Counted from the stretch's first letter, positions 24,340 through 33,292 are shown. The stretch: 64,000 bases of DNA from an uncultured Chitinophaga sp. (GCF_902168175.1 NZ_CABHOU010000072.1:62001-126000), one strand, 5' to 3'. Numbers and translations are program-made. The notes: a model not told the origin generated them from the sequence alone.

Positions 24340-25868
24340 TAGGCTACGGTTAAGGTTTGGAGAATAGGTTTTACTTTGTTCAGTTTCTCGAAGGCATCTT
24401 TCCGGTCGGCCTTGTATGCATCCCAGTCAAAGCCTTGCAGGAACTGGCCTGCAGCCTGCGCGCCTTTCACGAACAAGGCTACTTTTTTCTCATCGCTGAT
24501 GGCGAAGTCGAGCCAGTTGAACTCATATACTTCTATGCGGCCAATGCCTTTTTTGAACAGGCTGTTCTTCAGTAAAAAGTCTTTATCGTAATAGTAACGG
24601 ATGGTGTTAAACATGCGCCCCATAAAGCTACCGAGTCCCATGCTGCCGGTATTGGCCTTGTCCTTTTCTTTGTCTTTAGGGTCTACATCGTCCAGGTCTA
24701 TACCAAACGTGGGCAGGCGCGGTATTTCTATTTTTGGATTGTAAAAGATGTTGATGGGGAAGTTGGAAAGTATACCGCCATCTACAAACCGCACGGCACT
24801 GGGAATATCGGCGGGTTCGGTAAGCAGGTGTTTCATCCACTTCTCCTGTATCTGCGGCTCGTTGCGAGGAATGTCCTGTATCACGGATGATTCAAAAAAG
24901 ATGGGGATCGACATCGATGCCCGTACAAACTGTGCCGGGTGCAACGTCTTTTCATCTGTCGTAAACAACTCCCACATCTTCGGGAACTCTATCTTGTTTT
25001 GTGTAACAATATCAGAGGTGATCAGTGTTACATCCGGCCCCAGGTCTTTCAATGATGTACCATCGTTTTTACCATTCCGCAAATGTAAACCGGGAGGTGG
25101 TGCGCTGGCTTTGGCCACGAAGTCGGACACGGTTTCAACGCCGTTCTTCTGCATAATATCCCGCACCCAGTCCTGGAAATCCTTGCCGGGATTAACGCCG
25201 AACCCCCTGTCCTTAAACCGTTTCAACAGCATATTAAAATAAAGCAGGCCTACCAGCACACTCACGACCAGCATGCCCGTAAACACAAAACTGAACTTGC
25301 CGATCAGTGAAAACACCGGCGAGTTCTTTAAACCTATACAGATGATGTTCAGCATGATGAGTCCAGCCAACGCCAGCAGGGTATTGGTGATCAGCTTCTT
25401 TACATTTTTAAAGTAGTTTTTCTGTGTGATCACTTTGCTGATCACCCGCTTCGCAAACGGATGTCCGTCTACAAAGTCGAACAGGTTTTTATTACAGAGA
25501 TAATCCAGCACCTTTTCCGATTTGGGGTCTTCCTTTTTCCCGATCACGGCCATCATGGCCGTATTAATAGCACCTGCACTGGTGCCGGCCAATCGCATAA
25601 AACGAATGCCTGCCTGCTCCAGCACATAAGTATAACCCACCAGGGCCACGCCCAGTACGCCGCCGCCTTCCTGTACCAGGTGTACATATTGGTGGCCATT
25701 GGCATCGAGCGTGTCGCTCACTACCAGCTTATCGAAATTAGGTTGTGGATTGTTGCGGTCCTCGAAACGGGCACGTAGTTGCTGCAACACCGCTTTCACG
25801 TCGGAATGCTCTGTAAAAGCGCTTAATGCCATCGTCTTTTCAGACGTGGGTTTTGGGGATGTGTTCAT
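24339..25868 (-). CDS. patatin-like phospholipase with internal membrane segments
   Basis: A 509-residue protein. The patatin hallmarks are present: oxyanion loop EGGGVLG (~63-69), nucleophile GTSAG (~94-98) and the Asp of the catalytic dyad in DGGILSNFP. Between them, at ~150-215, are two strong hydrophobic segments (TLLALAGLIMLNIICIGL and FVFTGMLVVSVLVGLLYF), an unusual insertion inside the catalytic domain that should anchor it in the inner membrane. The family cleaves acyl chains from phospholipids. Starts ATG at 25868; the next gene overlaps by one base. No CBASS or other signalling partner lies nearby, so a housekeeping lipid role is as likely as any other. Confidence 0.85.
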   Translation of the reverse strand: MNTSPKPTSEKTMALSAFTEHSDVKAVLQQLRARFEDRNNPQPNFDKLVVSDTLDANGHQYVHLVQEGGGVLGVALVGYTYVLEQAGIRFMRLAGTSAGAINTAMMAVIGKKEDPKSEKVLDYLCNKNLFDFVDGHPFAKRVISKVITQKNYFKNVKKLITNTLLALAGLIMLNIICIGLKNSPVFSLIGKFSFVFTGMLVVSVLVGLLYFNMLLKRFKDRGFGVNPGKDFQDWVRDIMQKNGVETVSDFVAKASAPPPGLHLRNGKNDGTSLKDLGPDVTLITSDIVTQNKIEFPKMWELFTTDEKTLHPAQFVRASMSIPIFFESSVIQDIPRNEPQIQEKWMKHLLTEPADIPSAVRFVDGGILSNFPINIFYNPKIEIPRLPTFGIDLDDVDPKDKEKDKANTGSMGLGSFMGRMFNTIRYYYDKDFLLKNSLFKKGIGRIEVYEFNWLDFAISDEKKVALFVKGAQAAGQFLQGFDWDAYKADRKDAFEKLNKVKPILQTLTVA

Positions 25869-25949
25869 AGTCTTTGGGGGTGTTTATCTATTTGTAAGAT
25901 AGGGAATTATGCTGATAAATAGCGGGTTAGGGGCGGGGGAGTATCACCA

Positions 25950-25986
25950 TAAAAAAAGGGGCCGCCTTCACCAAGGCGCCCCTTAC
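25950..25986 (-). terminator. terminator of the UbiA-SDR-HAD operon
   Basis: On the minus strand AAGGGGCGCCTT pairs with AAGGCGGCCCCTT (with a small internal irregularity) and is followed by an eight-base T run. Confidence 0.8.
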
Positions 25987-26008
25987 TTATCTATCAGAAC
26001 AAAACGTA

Positions 26009-26602
26009 CTAATTCCTGAACGGGCGGAAGTTGGGTTCCTGCGCAATGGCCAGCATCTGTTTATCACCGCTGCTGTCGCCATAGGCGTAAATTTTCCCGT
26101 ATGCTTTTAAGTCTACTGCTGCTTCTATGCGACAAACCTTTTCGTCGCCGTTGCAGTTAAGACCTGTGAGCATGCCCGTTATTTTACCATCTTGTACGGC
26201 CAGTTTAGAGCCTATGCATTCTATGCCCATCTCTTTACACCAGGGTGCTACCCAGTTTTCTGCGGACGCGGTTACCACAATTACCCTTGTGCCCTCAGCC
26301 TGGTGTTTGGCTATTTCGGCTTTTGCACCGGGTCGTATCATGGAAGATAACGTTTCTTTACAAAAAACATCACATCGCTGCTGAAATTCCTGTAAACTGG
26401 TGCCTCCAAAATGGTATTTCAGCATCAATTCTTTGGTCCGCTGGTTCGATATCATCTTTAATTTAAACATGACCAGTACGGGCGACATCACCAGCCAGCC
26501 GGCAAACAGGGCAGGGGTGCCTTTCTGGAAACGGATGATCTCCCAAAGTGTGTCTTTGGTGGTGATGGTACCGTCGAAATCGAAAAAAGCTATGTTATTC
26601 AT
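26009..26602 (-). CDS. HAD-IB family phosphatase
   Basis: A 197-residue HAD-superfamily hydrolase: motif I DFDGTIT (Asp8, Asp10), motif II Thr in VVTASAENW, and motif IV-like GDSSGDKQML. The cap is of the small IB type, as in SerB. Its ATG overlaps the stop of the upstream SDR gene by one base, so the two are translationally coupled. In other bacteria a HAD domain is often fused or linked to the UbiA enzyme that makes polyprenyl-phosphoryl-ribose-5-phosphate; here it may remove the 5-phosphate. That assignment rests on context. Confidence 0.85.
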   Translation of the reverse strand: MNNIAFFDFDGTITTKDTLWEIIRFQKGTPALFAGWLVMSPVLVMFKLKMISNQRTKELMLKYHFGGTSLQEFQQRCDVFCKETLSSMIRPGAKAEIAKHQAEGTRVIVVTASAENWVAPWCKEMGIECIGSKLAVQDGKITGMLTGLNCNGDEKVCRIEAAVDLKAYGKIYAYGDSSGDKQMLAIAQEPNFRPFRN

Positions 26603-27333
26603 CAGAGCTTCAGTTTTTTAAACATAAATTCCGGAACGCTCTTGATGATAAGCATGATGTAACGCCAGAACCACTTAGTATAAATGGTGTTCTTTTTCTT
26701 GTTGACGGCTTTGTAAATATCCTCGGCCACCTGCTCTGGCTTTGCGGTTAAAAGGCCCGGCAGTTGCAGGTTCTCGGTCATGCGGGTAGCTACGAAACCT
26801 GGCTGTACGCTTAACACATGCACGCCCTGGTGGAACAAACGGTTACGTAAGCCGGAAAGGTAAGCGGTAAAACCTGCCTTGGCACTGCCGTACAAGTAGT
26901 TGCTCTGCCTGCCCCGCTCGCCTGCCACGGAGCTGATGCCCACGATCAAACCCTGTTTCTTTGCCGCATAATCTTCTGCTACTACATTTAATATAGATAC
27001 AGCGCCGGTATAGTTGGTATGTAAAATACGGGCGGCTTCGGTCCAGTCAGCCTGACCTTTCTCCTGGTCGCCGAGGTAACCGAATACGCAAATGGTAATG
27101 TCGGGCTTAACGGCCAGGGAATTATAGAAACCGGTATGGGAAGCAAAGTCGAGCGCATCAAAGGCTACAGCTTCGGTGTTTACACCATAACGGATGTTGA
27201 GATCATTTTTAAGTGCTTCGAGCAGGCTCACATTGCGGCCTGCAAGCTGAAGGTCATATTTCTGTTTGGCAAATTTCCGGGCAACGGCAACTGCCATGTC
27301 GGAACCTGCGCCCAGTATAAGAACTGTAGGCAT
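26602..27333 (-). CDS. DprE2-like short-chain dehydrogenase/reductase
   Basis: A 243-residue SDR. The N-terminal NAD(P)-binding motif is LGAGSDMAVAVARKFAKQ; the active site has Ser in GISSVAGERG and Tyr/Lys in YGSAKAGF (YxxxK). The SSVAGERGRQSNYLYGSAKA region is close to the DprE2 type, which reduces decaprenylphosphoryl-2-keto-ribose to the arabinose form. It lies 46 bases after the UbiA gene and overlaps the HAD gene by one base. The oxidase DprE1 that would precede it in the pathway is not in this window, so the exact reaction is inferred. Confidence 0.85.
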   Translation of the reverse strand: MPTVLILGAGSDMAVAVARKFAKQKYDLQLAGRNVSLLEALKNDLNIRYGVNTEAVAFDALDFASHTGFYNSLAVKPDITICVFGYLGDQEKGQADWTEAARILHTNYTGAVSILNVVAEDYAAKKQGLIVGISSVAGERGRQSNYLYGSAKAGFTAYLSGLRNRLFHQGVHVLSVQPGFVATRMTENLQLPGLLTAKPEQVAEDIYKAVNKKKNTIYTKWFWRYIMLIIKSVPEFMFKKLKL

Positions 27334-27379
27334 AAATAGTATAATCTAGTTGTTTGTCAGAATAACCTGTCTCTTTGCA

Positions 27380-28267
27380 TTACTTAAAGAAACTTTGATC
27401 CGTCGGTAAATAAATGATTACGTAAAAACTCAGGACCCAAAGGAGAATGGTTAATTGAACGAAGCGGTCTTTGTAAAGGATTTTTGTGGGTGAACCTGTA
27501 TTGTTCTCCACGTAGGTTATTTGCAAATATCGCATTAATCCCGCAATAACAAAAATGCAGGTGTAGTACAAACGGTAGGTGCCGAAACGCGAAATGGTTT
27601 CGGGCGACATCGTATACATCAGGTAAGCCACAATAATAATGGCCGATACGAGTCCAAGCGAAACGTTCAGGAAGTCCATATTATATCCCTTTGATGCTTT
27701 ACGCATGTCTGTACCCGATTCCAGCTTCAGCAGCACATCGTCGCGACGTTTGGCGATAGCCAGGAATAAGGCCAGCAGGAACACCATGATCATCAGCCAC
27801 TCGGATACCGGGATGTTGGAGGCCACACCACCCGCTTTTACGCGCAGCACAAAACCAATGGACACTATTATAATATCGAGGATGGAAATGTTCTTTAAAC
27901 CAAAAGAATACCCGATGTTCAGCACGAAGTAAATGGCCAGTACGAACAGGAACTTCTCTTTCACAAAGTACCCCATCGCCATACCCGCTACTACGCAGGC
28001 AAAAAAGATAGCCAGGCCAGCTCCTTTAGATACTGCCCCGGAAGCTAACGGCCGTTTACTTTTCTTGGGATGTTTCCTGTCGTTCTCAATGTCGCGGTAG
28101 TCATTAATAATATAGATACTGCTCGCGATAAGGCTAAAGGCGATAAAACCCTTCACCAGTTCAATGATCTTATCGACATTGGTGAGCTCGCCGGCAAAGA
28201 AGAGCGGAATAAACAGGAAGAGATTCTTGGCCCAATGCGACGGGCGTAATAGTTTTAAGTATTGCAC
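27380..28267 (-). CDS. UbiA-family prenyltransferase, likely polyprenyl-phosphate phosphoribosyltransferase
   Basis: A 295-residue inner-membrane protein with about eight or nine helices. The first Asp-rich motif is INDYRDIENDRKHPKKSKRP (residues ~52-71) followed by LASG, the pattern of the phosphoribose:polyprenyl-phosphate transferase (Rv3806c/DppR synthase) branch of UbiA rather than the quinone branch. It would join PRPP and a polyprenyl phosphate. First gene of a three-gene operon with the DprE2-like SDR and the HAD phosphatase. A -7 box on the minus strand (28292-28300) lies 24 bases upstream. Confidence 0.88.
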   Translation of the reverse strand: MQYLKLLRPSHWAKNLFLFIPLFFAGELTNVDKIIELVKGFIAFSLIASSIYIINDYRDIENDRKHPKKSKRPLASGAVSKGAGLAIFFACVVAGMAMGYFVKEKFLFVLAIYFVLNIGYSFGLKNISILDIIIVSIGFVLRVKAGGVASNIPVSEWLMIMVFLLALFLAIAKRRDDVLLKLESGTDMRKASKGYNMDFLNVSLGLVSAIIIVAYLMYTMSPETISRFGTYRLYYTCIFVIAGLMRYLQITYVENNTGSPTKILYKDRFVQLTILLWVLSFYVIIYLPTDQSFFK

Positions 28268-28291
28268 GGGGATTAAACATTATTGTTGGGC

Positions 28292-28300
28292 GCAAAGATA
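28292..28300 (-). promoter_or_regulatory. Bacteroidota -7 promoter box for the UbiA operon
   Basis: Minus strand reads TATCTTTGC, 24 bases upstream of the UbiA start. Part of a 293-bp divergent promoter region shared with the GT-C gene. Confidence 0.6.
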
Positions 28301-28524
28301 GAACGATTTTTCTGTACCTCCCAGCTTTTGGGCTTCCGTTCATCACTTAAAAACAGCCACCTGCTAAATTAAGAGTCTGGTTTACACGTAGTTAATGCCG
28401 CAATATATAATTATATTAATTAATTGATATTAGTTTCCATTACCGGATATACGCCAATTTGCAGCCTTTACCGGCAGATACATACGCTTAACGTATTTTT
28501 CTTCCATATAAAATATTAATCTTC

Positions 28525-28532
28525 TATTTTTG
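28525..28532 (+). promoter_or_regulatory. Bacteroidota -7 promoter box for the GT-C gene
   Basis: TATTTTTG fits TAnnTTTG, 28 bases upstream of the ATG at 28561. Confidence 0.55.
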
Positions 28533-28560
28533 GGCCTTCATTTTTAATCCGCCCCAACTT

Positions 28561-30198
28561 ATGTCAGGCATTTTACTAAACCGGAAGCGCGCCACCATTA
28601 TTGAATGTTTAATCATTATAGGACTGGCCCTTGTACCTTTATTCGTGACTTTCCCTTACCGGGTAAACATCTTCCTTACGTGGGAGGGGGCTTACCGTTT
28701 GTCGGAGGGACAATTACCTTACCGCGACTTTGGCACCCCGCTGGGTTTTGGCTTTTGGCTGATGCCGGCTTTGTTCTTTAAACTGTTTGGTCCGGCTATG
28801 ATATCGCTGGTTAAGGCGCAGGTAGCTCTTAATATAATGAGTGGTTTTGCGTTCCGTGGTATCCAGAAAAGCCTGAAGGTGAACCTGGGCGTAAGGGTGT
28901 TGTCTGTGCTGGTGTTCGCATTATCTTACTCTTTCTTCAACTTCTGGCCCTGGTATAACCACACCGTAATTGTATATGAGCTGGTCGGTTTGGCCTTCCT
29001 GCTTTGTGCTATTACGAACGAAAACCAGAGCAAATGGAGAATCCCTGCTTTGCTGGCCTCTGCCTTTTTCCTGTTCCTTTCTTTCTTTACCAAGCAGGAT
29101 GGGGGCGGCCTGGCCTTACTAATGGCCCTGGCGCTGCTGGCTTACCATACGCTGCAGTCAAAGAAGTGGAAGGACCTGGTGTTTTTCCTTGGCTTCTATA
29201 TCGTTATCGCCTGCACCTTCTTTTTATCTTTCTCTAAGTTTGGTATCGGCTACTGGTTTAACCATGGCCAGCCGCCACATAACTCCCGCCTGTCTGTTGG
29301 CGACATTGTAGCCGAAATACTCGGGCAGTCGCAGTGGATCAAGTTCTACATATTACTCATCATCATACTTTTAGTGCCTTACTTTAAGCACCTGAAAGCT
29401 TCCTGGAACAACCGCCAGTTGATGTTTTTCGTACTGGTTACTTTTGGCATCCTCATCGAAGCGGCCATTTTCCAGGTAACCAGTTATACACCGCCGGACA
29501 ATAACATCTTCTTCCATGCCTTTGCCTTTTCGTTTATCCTGAGTCACATGGCAGGCCTGCTTCAATTTAAGCTTGAAGAGTTTAAGCCGTTCGCCATTGC
29601 AGGTGTACTCGTATTGCTTTGGTGGTCGGGCACTTACTGGAAGTACCTCGACAGGGTGTTTTCCCGTTTTATGCCGCAGCCCGAATCAGGCATAGTAGTA
29701 TCGGCTACAGGTGAGAATGTTATCTCCAGGAATAACTTTATGCTTAGTTACGACTCCACCGACGTGCCTACTTCTGAATGGATTTATACGCCGTACAAAG
29801 AGTTTGCGAAGATCTATATGCCGGCGTCCACCGTTAAAGGCATCGAACGTTTCCTGGCCATGCCCGAAATCAAAGGTGCTAATGGTAACGCTAAAGTGTT
29901 AAATATGACCGAGTTAACGCCGCTTGCCAGCATTACCCCCTTTAAGCTGGAAACCGGTAGTAATTACCCGCTCTGGTACCACCTGGGCGTGGGGATGTTC
30001 AATAAACAACTCGACGAATTCACGGCGAAAGTGCGTAACAAACATTACGATGTGGTGCTGTATGAGTATGCGCCTTACAACAATAACTTTTATCCCTTCA
30101 CCCTGCGCGATGAACTGAAAAAGCATTATCGCCAGGTAGATACGTTCCTGGCACCAAGGAGGCCTACGAACGCGATCATCGAGGTGTACGCAAGATAA
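28561..30198 (+). CDS. GT-C fold integral membrane glycosyltransferase
   Basis: A 545-residue protein with about eleven membrane helices in residues 10-370 and a soluble C-terminal domain of ~150 residues. The first periplasmic loop carries GAYRLSEGQLPYRDFGTPLG, the acidic/aromatic loop typical of GT-C enzymes (PMT, ArnT, Emb types), which take sugars from polyprenyl-phosphate donors on the periplasmic face. It is divergent from, and shares a promoter region with, the UbiA/SDR/HAD operon that could make such a pentose donor, so the two units probably act together. Acceptor unknown. Confidence 0.82.
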   Translation: MSGILLNRKRATIIECLIIIGLALVPLFVTFPYRVNIFLTWEGAYRLSEGQLPYRDFGTPLGFGFWLMPALFFKLFGPAMISLVKAQVALNIMSGFAFRGIQKSLKVNLGVRVLSVLVFALSYSFFNFWPWYNHTVIVYELVGLAFLLCAITNENQSKWRIPALLASAFFLFLSFFTKQDGGGLALLMALALLAYHTLQSKKWKDLVFFLGFYIVIACTFFLSFSKFGIGYWFNHGQPPHNSRLSVGDIVAEILGQSQWIKFYILLIIILLVPYFKHLKASWNNRQLMFFVLVTFGILIEAAIFQVTSYTPPDNNIFFHAFAFSFILSHMAGLLQFKLEEFKPFAIAGVLVLLWWSGTYWKYLDRVFSRFMPQPESGIVVSATGENVISRNNFMLSYDSTDVPTSEWIYTPYKEFAKIYMPASTVKGIERFLAMPEIKGANGNAKVLNMTELTPLASITPFKLETGSNYPLWYHLGVGMFNKQLDEFTAKVRNKHYDVVLYEYAPYNNNFYPFTLRDELKKHYRQVDTFLAPRRPTNAIIEVYAR

Positions 30199-30215
30199 TC
30201 TGCGCTATTTATAAG

Positions 30216-30248
30216 GAGAGGATGCCCGCAACGGCATCCTCTTTTTTT
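30216..30248 (+). terminator. terminator of the GT-C gene
   Basis: The stem AGAGGATGCC/GGCATCCTCT is followed by seven T residues, 17 bases after the stop. Confidence 0.9.
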
Positions 30249-30298
30249 ATGGAAAGTTGCCAATTGACCATCTATGAGAAAACGCTGATACAAAAGTT

Positions 30299-31246
30299 AT
30301 GAAATACGCACCGAAGACATTAGTAACCACATTATTGATGGCCCTGTTTATAATTGCTGATGCGGATGCACAGGATAAACAGGCAGACTGGATCAACAAG
30401 AATGCCTGCACGCTCAGTACGTCCGGCACCAGCGATTTAGGTTTCTTATCGAAAGAACTGGCGGGCAAAACGATGGTGGCCCTGGGCGAGGCTTCACACG
30501 GCACCAGCGAGTTTTATCTGCAAAAGGCCCGGATGATCGCTTACCTGGTGCAGCAACAGGAATACAGGACGCTCGCTTTCGAATGCCCCGGCGCGCTGAT
30601 GGAGCCGATTAACACCTACCTGCAAAGCGGGCAGGGGCAACTTAAGGAGTTGATGCAGCCCCTGGCATTATATAACACCGACGAAATATACCGGATGTTC
30701 AAGTGGATCAGGCAATACAATGAAAACAAGGCAGATAAGGACAAGGTGGTATTAACCGGTTTTGATCACGCAGACTACTGGGCCGACCCGTTTACGCGCG
30801 ACAAATTCATGGCAGGCAATGTTGTGGCGGATTACGAGGCGCATAAGCGCAAAACCATCGTTTGGGCGCATAATGTACACCTGGTGAAAGATACCACCGC
30901 CGAGTACCAGGCCCTGGGCGCCTACCTGAAGCGGGCACTGGGTAACCAGTTTTATGTGGTGGCTTTCGATACTTACCGCGGTTCGGTAAACGTGATGAAT
31001 GAAGGCAAATTCGAGGTGCATACCTTTGAAAGAGAGCAGAACAGCTTCTCCGGCACACTGGCCAAAGCACGATCAGCAACGTTCTTTTTACCCCTGGACC
31101 GTTCGGCTTTCGCAGACAGTACCATTGCCCTTACGCTAATATATTCCAACTGGCAGGGCGTAAAGTCATTGCCCATAGTGCCCGGCAGAGATGTGGATGC
31201 CCTGGTTTTCATTCGCAATACTACCGCTTCGGTTAAACTGGAGTAA
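30299..31246 (+). CDS. shortened erythromycin-esterase-family protein, exported
   Basis: A 315-residue protein with a signal peptide (1-25, ends ADAQ). Family motifs: GEASHGTSEFYLQKARMIAY near residue 64, FECPG, and WAHNVHL near residue 193. The usual central helical block of roughly 80-100 residues between the FDH region and the RDxxMAxN motif is missing: here FDHADYWADPFTRDKFMAGN runs straight through. Overall length is therefore below the usual ~400 residues. Active-site His and Glu positions appear kept. Esterases of this family hydrolyse macrolide lactones in EreA, but most members have unknown substrates; resistance should not be assumed. Confidence 0.82.
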   Translation: MKYAPKTLVTTLLMALFIIADADAQDKQADWINKNACTLSTSGTSDLGFLSKELAGKTMVALGEASHGTSEFYLQKARMIAYLVQQQEYRTLAFECPGALMEPINTYLQSGQGQLKELMQPLALYNTDEIYRMFKWIRQYNENKADKDKVVLTGFDHADYWADPFTRDKFMAGNVVADYEAHKRKTIVWAHNVHLVKDTTAEYQALGAYLKRALGNQFYVVAFDTYRGSVNVMNEGKFEVHTFEREQNSFSGTLAKARSATFFLPLDRSAFADSTIALTLIYSNWQGVKSLPIVPGRDVDALVFIRNTTASVKLE

Positions 31247-31330
31247 TGGTAGTTCCTGAACGTTAAGGCTTTGTGTTGCGAATTTCCCTTATTTTTACTG
31301 CGAAACACCGCTACATAAAGCCACGGGTGC

Positions 31331-32164
31331 ATGAAAACACTGCAAAATATACCCCTTCATCAGCTCGACGATATCCAGTTCCTGGCATCGGAACACAGCG
31401 TGACCTTTGGAGATCACGAGCCGAATCACCGCATTGACTTTTATGCCCTGGTATGGTATTCCGAAAATGCAGGTACGCATTTCATCGACTTTGAGCCTTA
31501 TCCTATAAAGAAAGATATGGTGTACCTGCTCGGGAAAAACCAGGTACACAGCATTCCCGCTACCGAACGACCGGATGCCCGGGTAATCGTTTGCTCCGAA
31601 GACTTCTTTCATTTGATCGAAGAACCTTATTTAAGGCTGCTGTTCTTACCCTTTAACAACGAGGGGATTATCATTCCGGCTGAAATGGCCGGCCCCTTAA
31701 AGCAATTATTTCATTTGCTGGTGCTGGAGTATAATGCCAATGCTGAAACGGCGCTGTTGTTAAAGTATACAACGGCATTATTGATGCACCTGTACCGGTT
31801 CTCGAAACAATCGCCGGGCGGCGCGGCTATGTACGACGAGCGGCTCGAAAAGCTGTTCCGCCTGCTGGAGGAGAACTATAAAGAGGAGCGGGCCGTCGCT
31901 TTTTATGCAGATAAAATAGGCATCACCCCTAAACGCCTGAACGAAATTGTGCGCGAAAAGTTCGGTTTCACGGTTAGCCAGATCATTTACCACCTGTTGT
32001 TAATAGAGGCCAAACGCGAAATTGGCCATGGCCGCAAATCGATCAAGGAAATAGCCTATGAACTGGGCTTTTCCGAACAAAGTTACTTCTCCCGCTTCTT
32101 TAAAAAACAAACCGGCAGCACGCCGGAAAGCTTCCGTCAACAAGCGCTAACGCCCGTTAGCTGA
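31331..32164 (+). CDS. AraC-family transcriptional regulator
   Basis: A 277-residue regulator. The N-terminal ~160 residues look like a cupin-type sensing domain (FIDFEPYPIKKDMVYLLGKN). The C-terminal ~100 residues are the double helix-turn-helix: KIGITPKRLNEIVREKFGFT and IKEIAYELGFSEQSYFSRFF, with the typical end TGSTPESFRQQ. The ligand and targets are unknown. The next gene, an SDR in the same direction 133 bases on, is a plausible target but no operator was identified. Confidence 0.92.
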   Translation: MKTLQNIPLHQLDDIQFLASEHSVTFGDHEPNHRIDFYALVWYSENAGTHFIDFEPYPIKKDMVYLLGKNQVHSIPATERPDARVIVCSEDFFHLIEEPYLRLLFLPFNNEGIIIPAEMAGPLKQLFHLLVLEYNANAETALLLKYTTALLMHLYRFSKQSPGGAAMYDERLEKLFRLLEENYKEERAVAFYADKIGITPKRLNEIVREKFGFTVSQIIYHLLLIEAKREIGHGRKSIKEIAYELGFSEQSYFSRFFKKQTGSTPESFRQQALTPVS

Positions 32165-32297
32165 GTTATTTATCAAAGATTTGTTAATGTTCTGATTGTG
32201 CTAATTATTGGTCACTTAGTACCCGGAAACCTATGCCTAAAGGCGGAACTTTACATCGTAATTGATTCAACGACGAACCGCGCTAAAATTTAAGAAG

Positions 32298-33056
32298 ATG
32301 AACAGGTTAGAAAACAAAACGGCCATTATTACCGGCGGTGCTGGTTCTATTGGTTTGGCAACCGCCAGGAAGTTCCTGGACTTTGGTGCAAAAGTAATAT
32401 TGGTAGACTTAAGTGAAGATGCCCTTAAAACGGCCGTCAAAGATTTGAATAGTGAATATGTTGATTATATCGTAGCCGACGTAACGAAGAGTGCAGATGT
32501 AGAGAGATATGTGAAGGAGGCAGAAAAGCGTATTGGCAAAATCGATATATTCTTCAACAATGCGGGGATTGAAGGTGTGGTGAAACCCATTACGGAGTAT
32601 CCGGAGGAGGTGTTCGACAAGGTGATTGCAGTGAACGTGAAAGGCGTCTGGCTCGGATGTAAATATATATTACCTGCCATGACTGATGGGGGTAGTATCA
32701 TTATCACTTCATCCGTTGCCGGCGTAATGGGCTCACCGGGCACCAGCGCTTACAACACCAGTAAACACGCCACAATTGGCATTATGCGCAGTGTTGCATT
32801 GGAAGCTGCTCCGCGTAAGATCAGGGTTAACACAGTGAATCCCAGTCCGGTAGATAACCGCATGATGCGTTCGCTGGAAGATGGGTTCAGTAACGGGCAC
32901 GGCGAAGAGGCTAAGAAAGAGCTGGAAAAGTCCATTCCTTTCGGCCGCTACGCACAGCCATCCGAAATTGCGGATATGGTAGTGTTCCTCGCCTCCGACG
33001 AAAGTAAGTTCGTTTCAGGTACCGTCAACTTAGTTGATGGCGCCTCACAAGCTTAG
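32298..33056 (+). CDS. short-chain dehydrogenase/reductase
   Basis: A 252-residue classical SDR: TGGAGSIGLATARKF (residues ~11-25), NNAG in FFNNAGIEGVV, catalytic Ser in IITSSVAGVMG, and YNTSKHA (YxxxK). An Asp after beta-2 (ILVDLSEDA) suggests preference for NAD(H). Substrate unknown. The ATG at 32298 is chosen because MNRLENKTAIIT is the usual SDR start; an upstream non-ATG start would add 12 residues. Downstream of an AraC regulator; followed by a strong terminator. Confidence 0.9.
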   Translation: MNRLENKTAIITGGAGSIGLATARKFLDFGAKVILVDLSEDALKTAVKDLNSEYVDYIVADVTKSADVERYVKEAEKRIGKIDIFFNNAGIEGVVKPITEYPEEVFDKVIAVNVKGVWLGCKYILPAMTDGGSIIITSSVAGVMGSPGTSAYNTSKHATIGIMRSVALEAAPRKIRVNTVNPSPVDNRMMRSLEDGFSNGHGEEAKKELEKSIPFGRYAQPSEIADMVVFLASDESKFVSGTVNLVDGASQA

Positions 33057-33105
33057 TATTAACCATTCCTAAGATACGATAGAGAGATAGATTAAGGTGT
33101 GAAAT

Positions 33106-33137
33106 AGCCGGCCGGAAGATCCCTTCCTGGCCGGCTT
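33106..33137 (+). terminator. terminator of the SDR gene
   Basis: The stem AGCCGGCC/GGCCGGCT, extended by GGAAG pairing with CTTCC-like bases, is followed by a T-rich TTCTGTTTTA stretch. Confidence 0.75.
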
Positions 33138-33250
33138 TCTGTTTTATGGTTAGCATTGTTCGGTCATCCGGTACCCGTTCCGTCACTACCGGTGAAGGGG
33201 TATAGCGGCTGCCGGGTAAAGCGGTCAAGGCTTATGGCCCCAATAATGTA

Positions 33251-33292
33251 AGGGCAACAAGAGGGCAACGAAAGGGCAACCAAAGGGCGAAG
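33251..33292 (+). repeat. 11-bp tandem array, unit AGGGCAACnAn
   Basis: Four consecutive units starting at 33251, 33262, 33273 and 33284, the last truncated and diverged. The unit begins AGGGCAAC and varies in its last three bases. Confidence 0.85.

Noticed and set aside
24339-25868. Patatin gene as a CBASS effector
   Set aside because: No cGAS/CD-NTase or other CBASS gene adjacent; the neighbour is a plain membrane protein.
30299-31246. Macrolide resistance gene
   Set aside because: Only family-level similarity, a large internal deletion and no resistance context.
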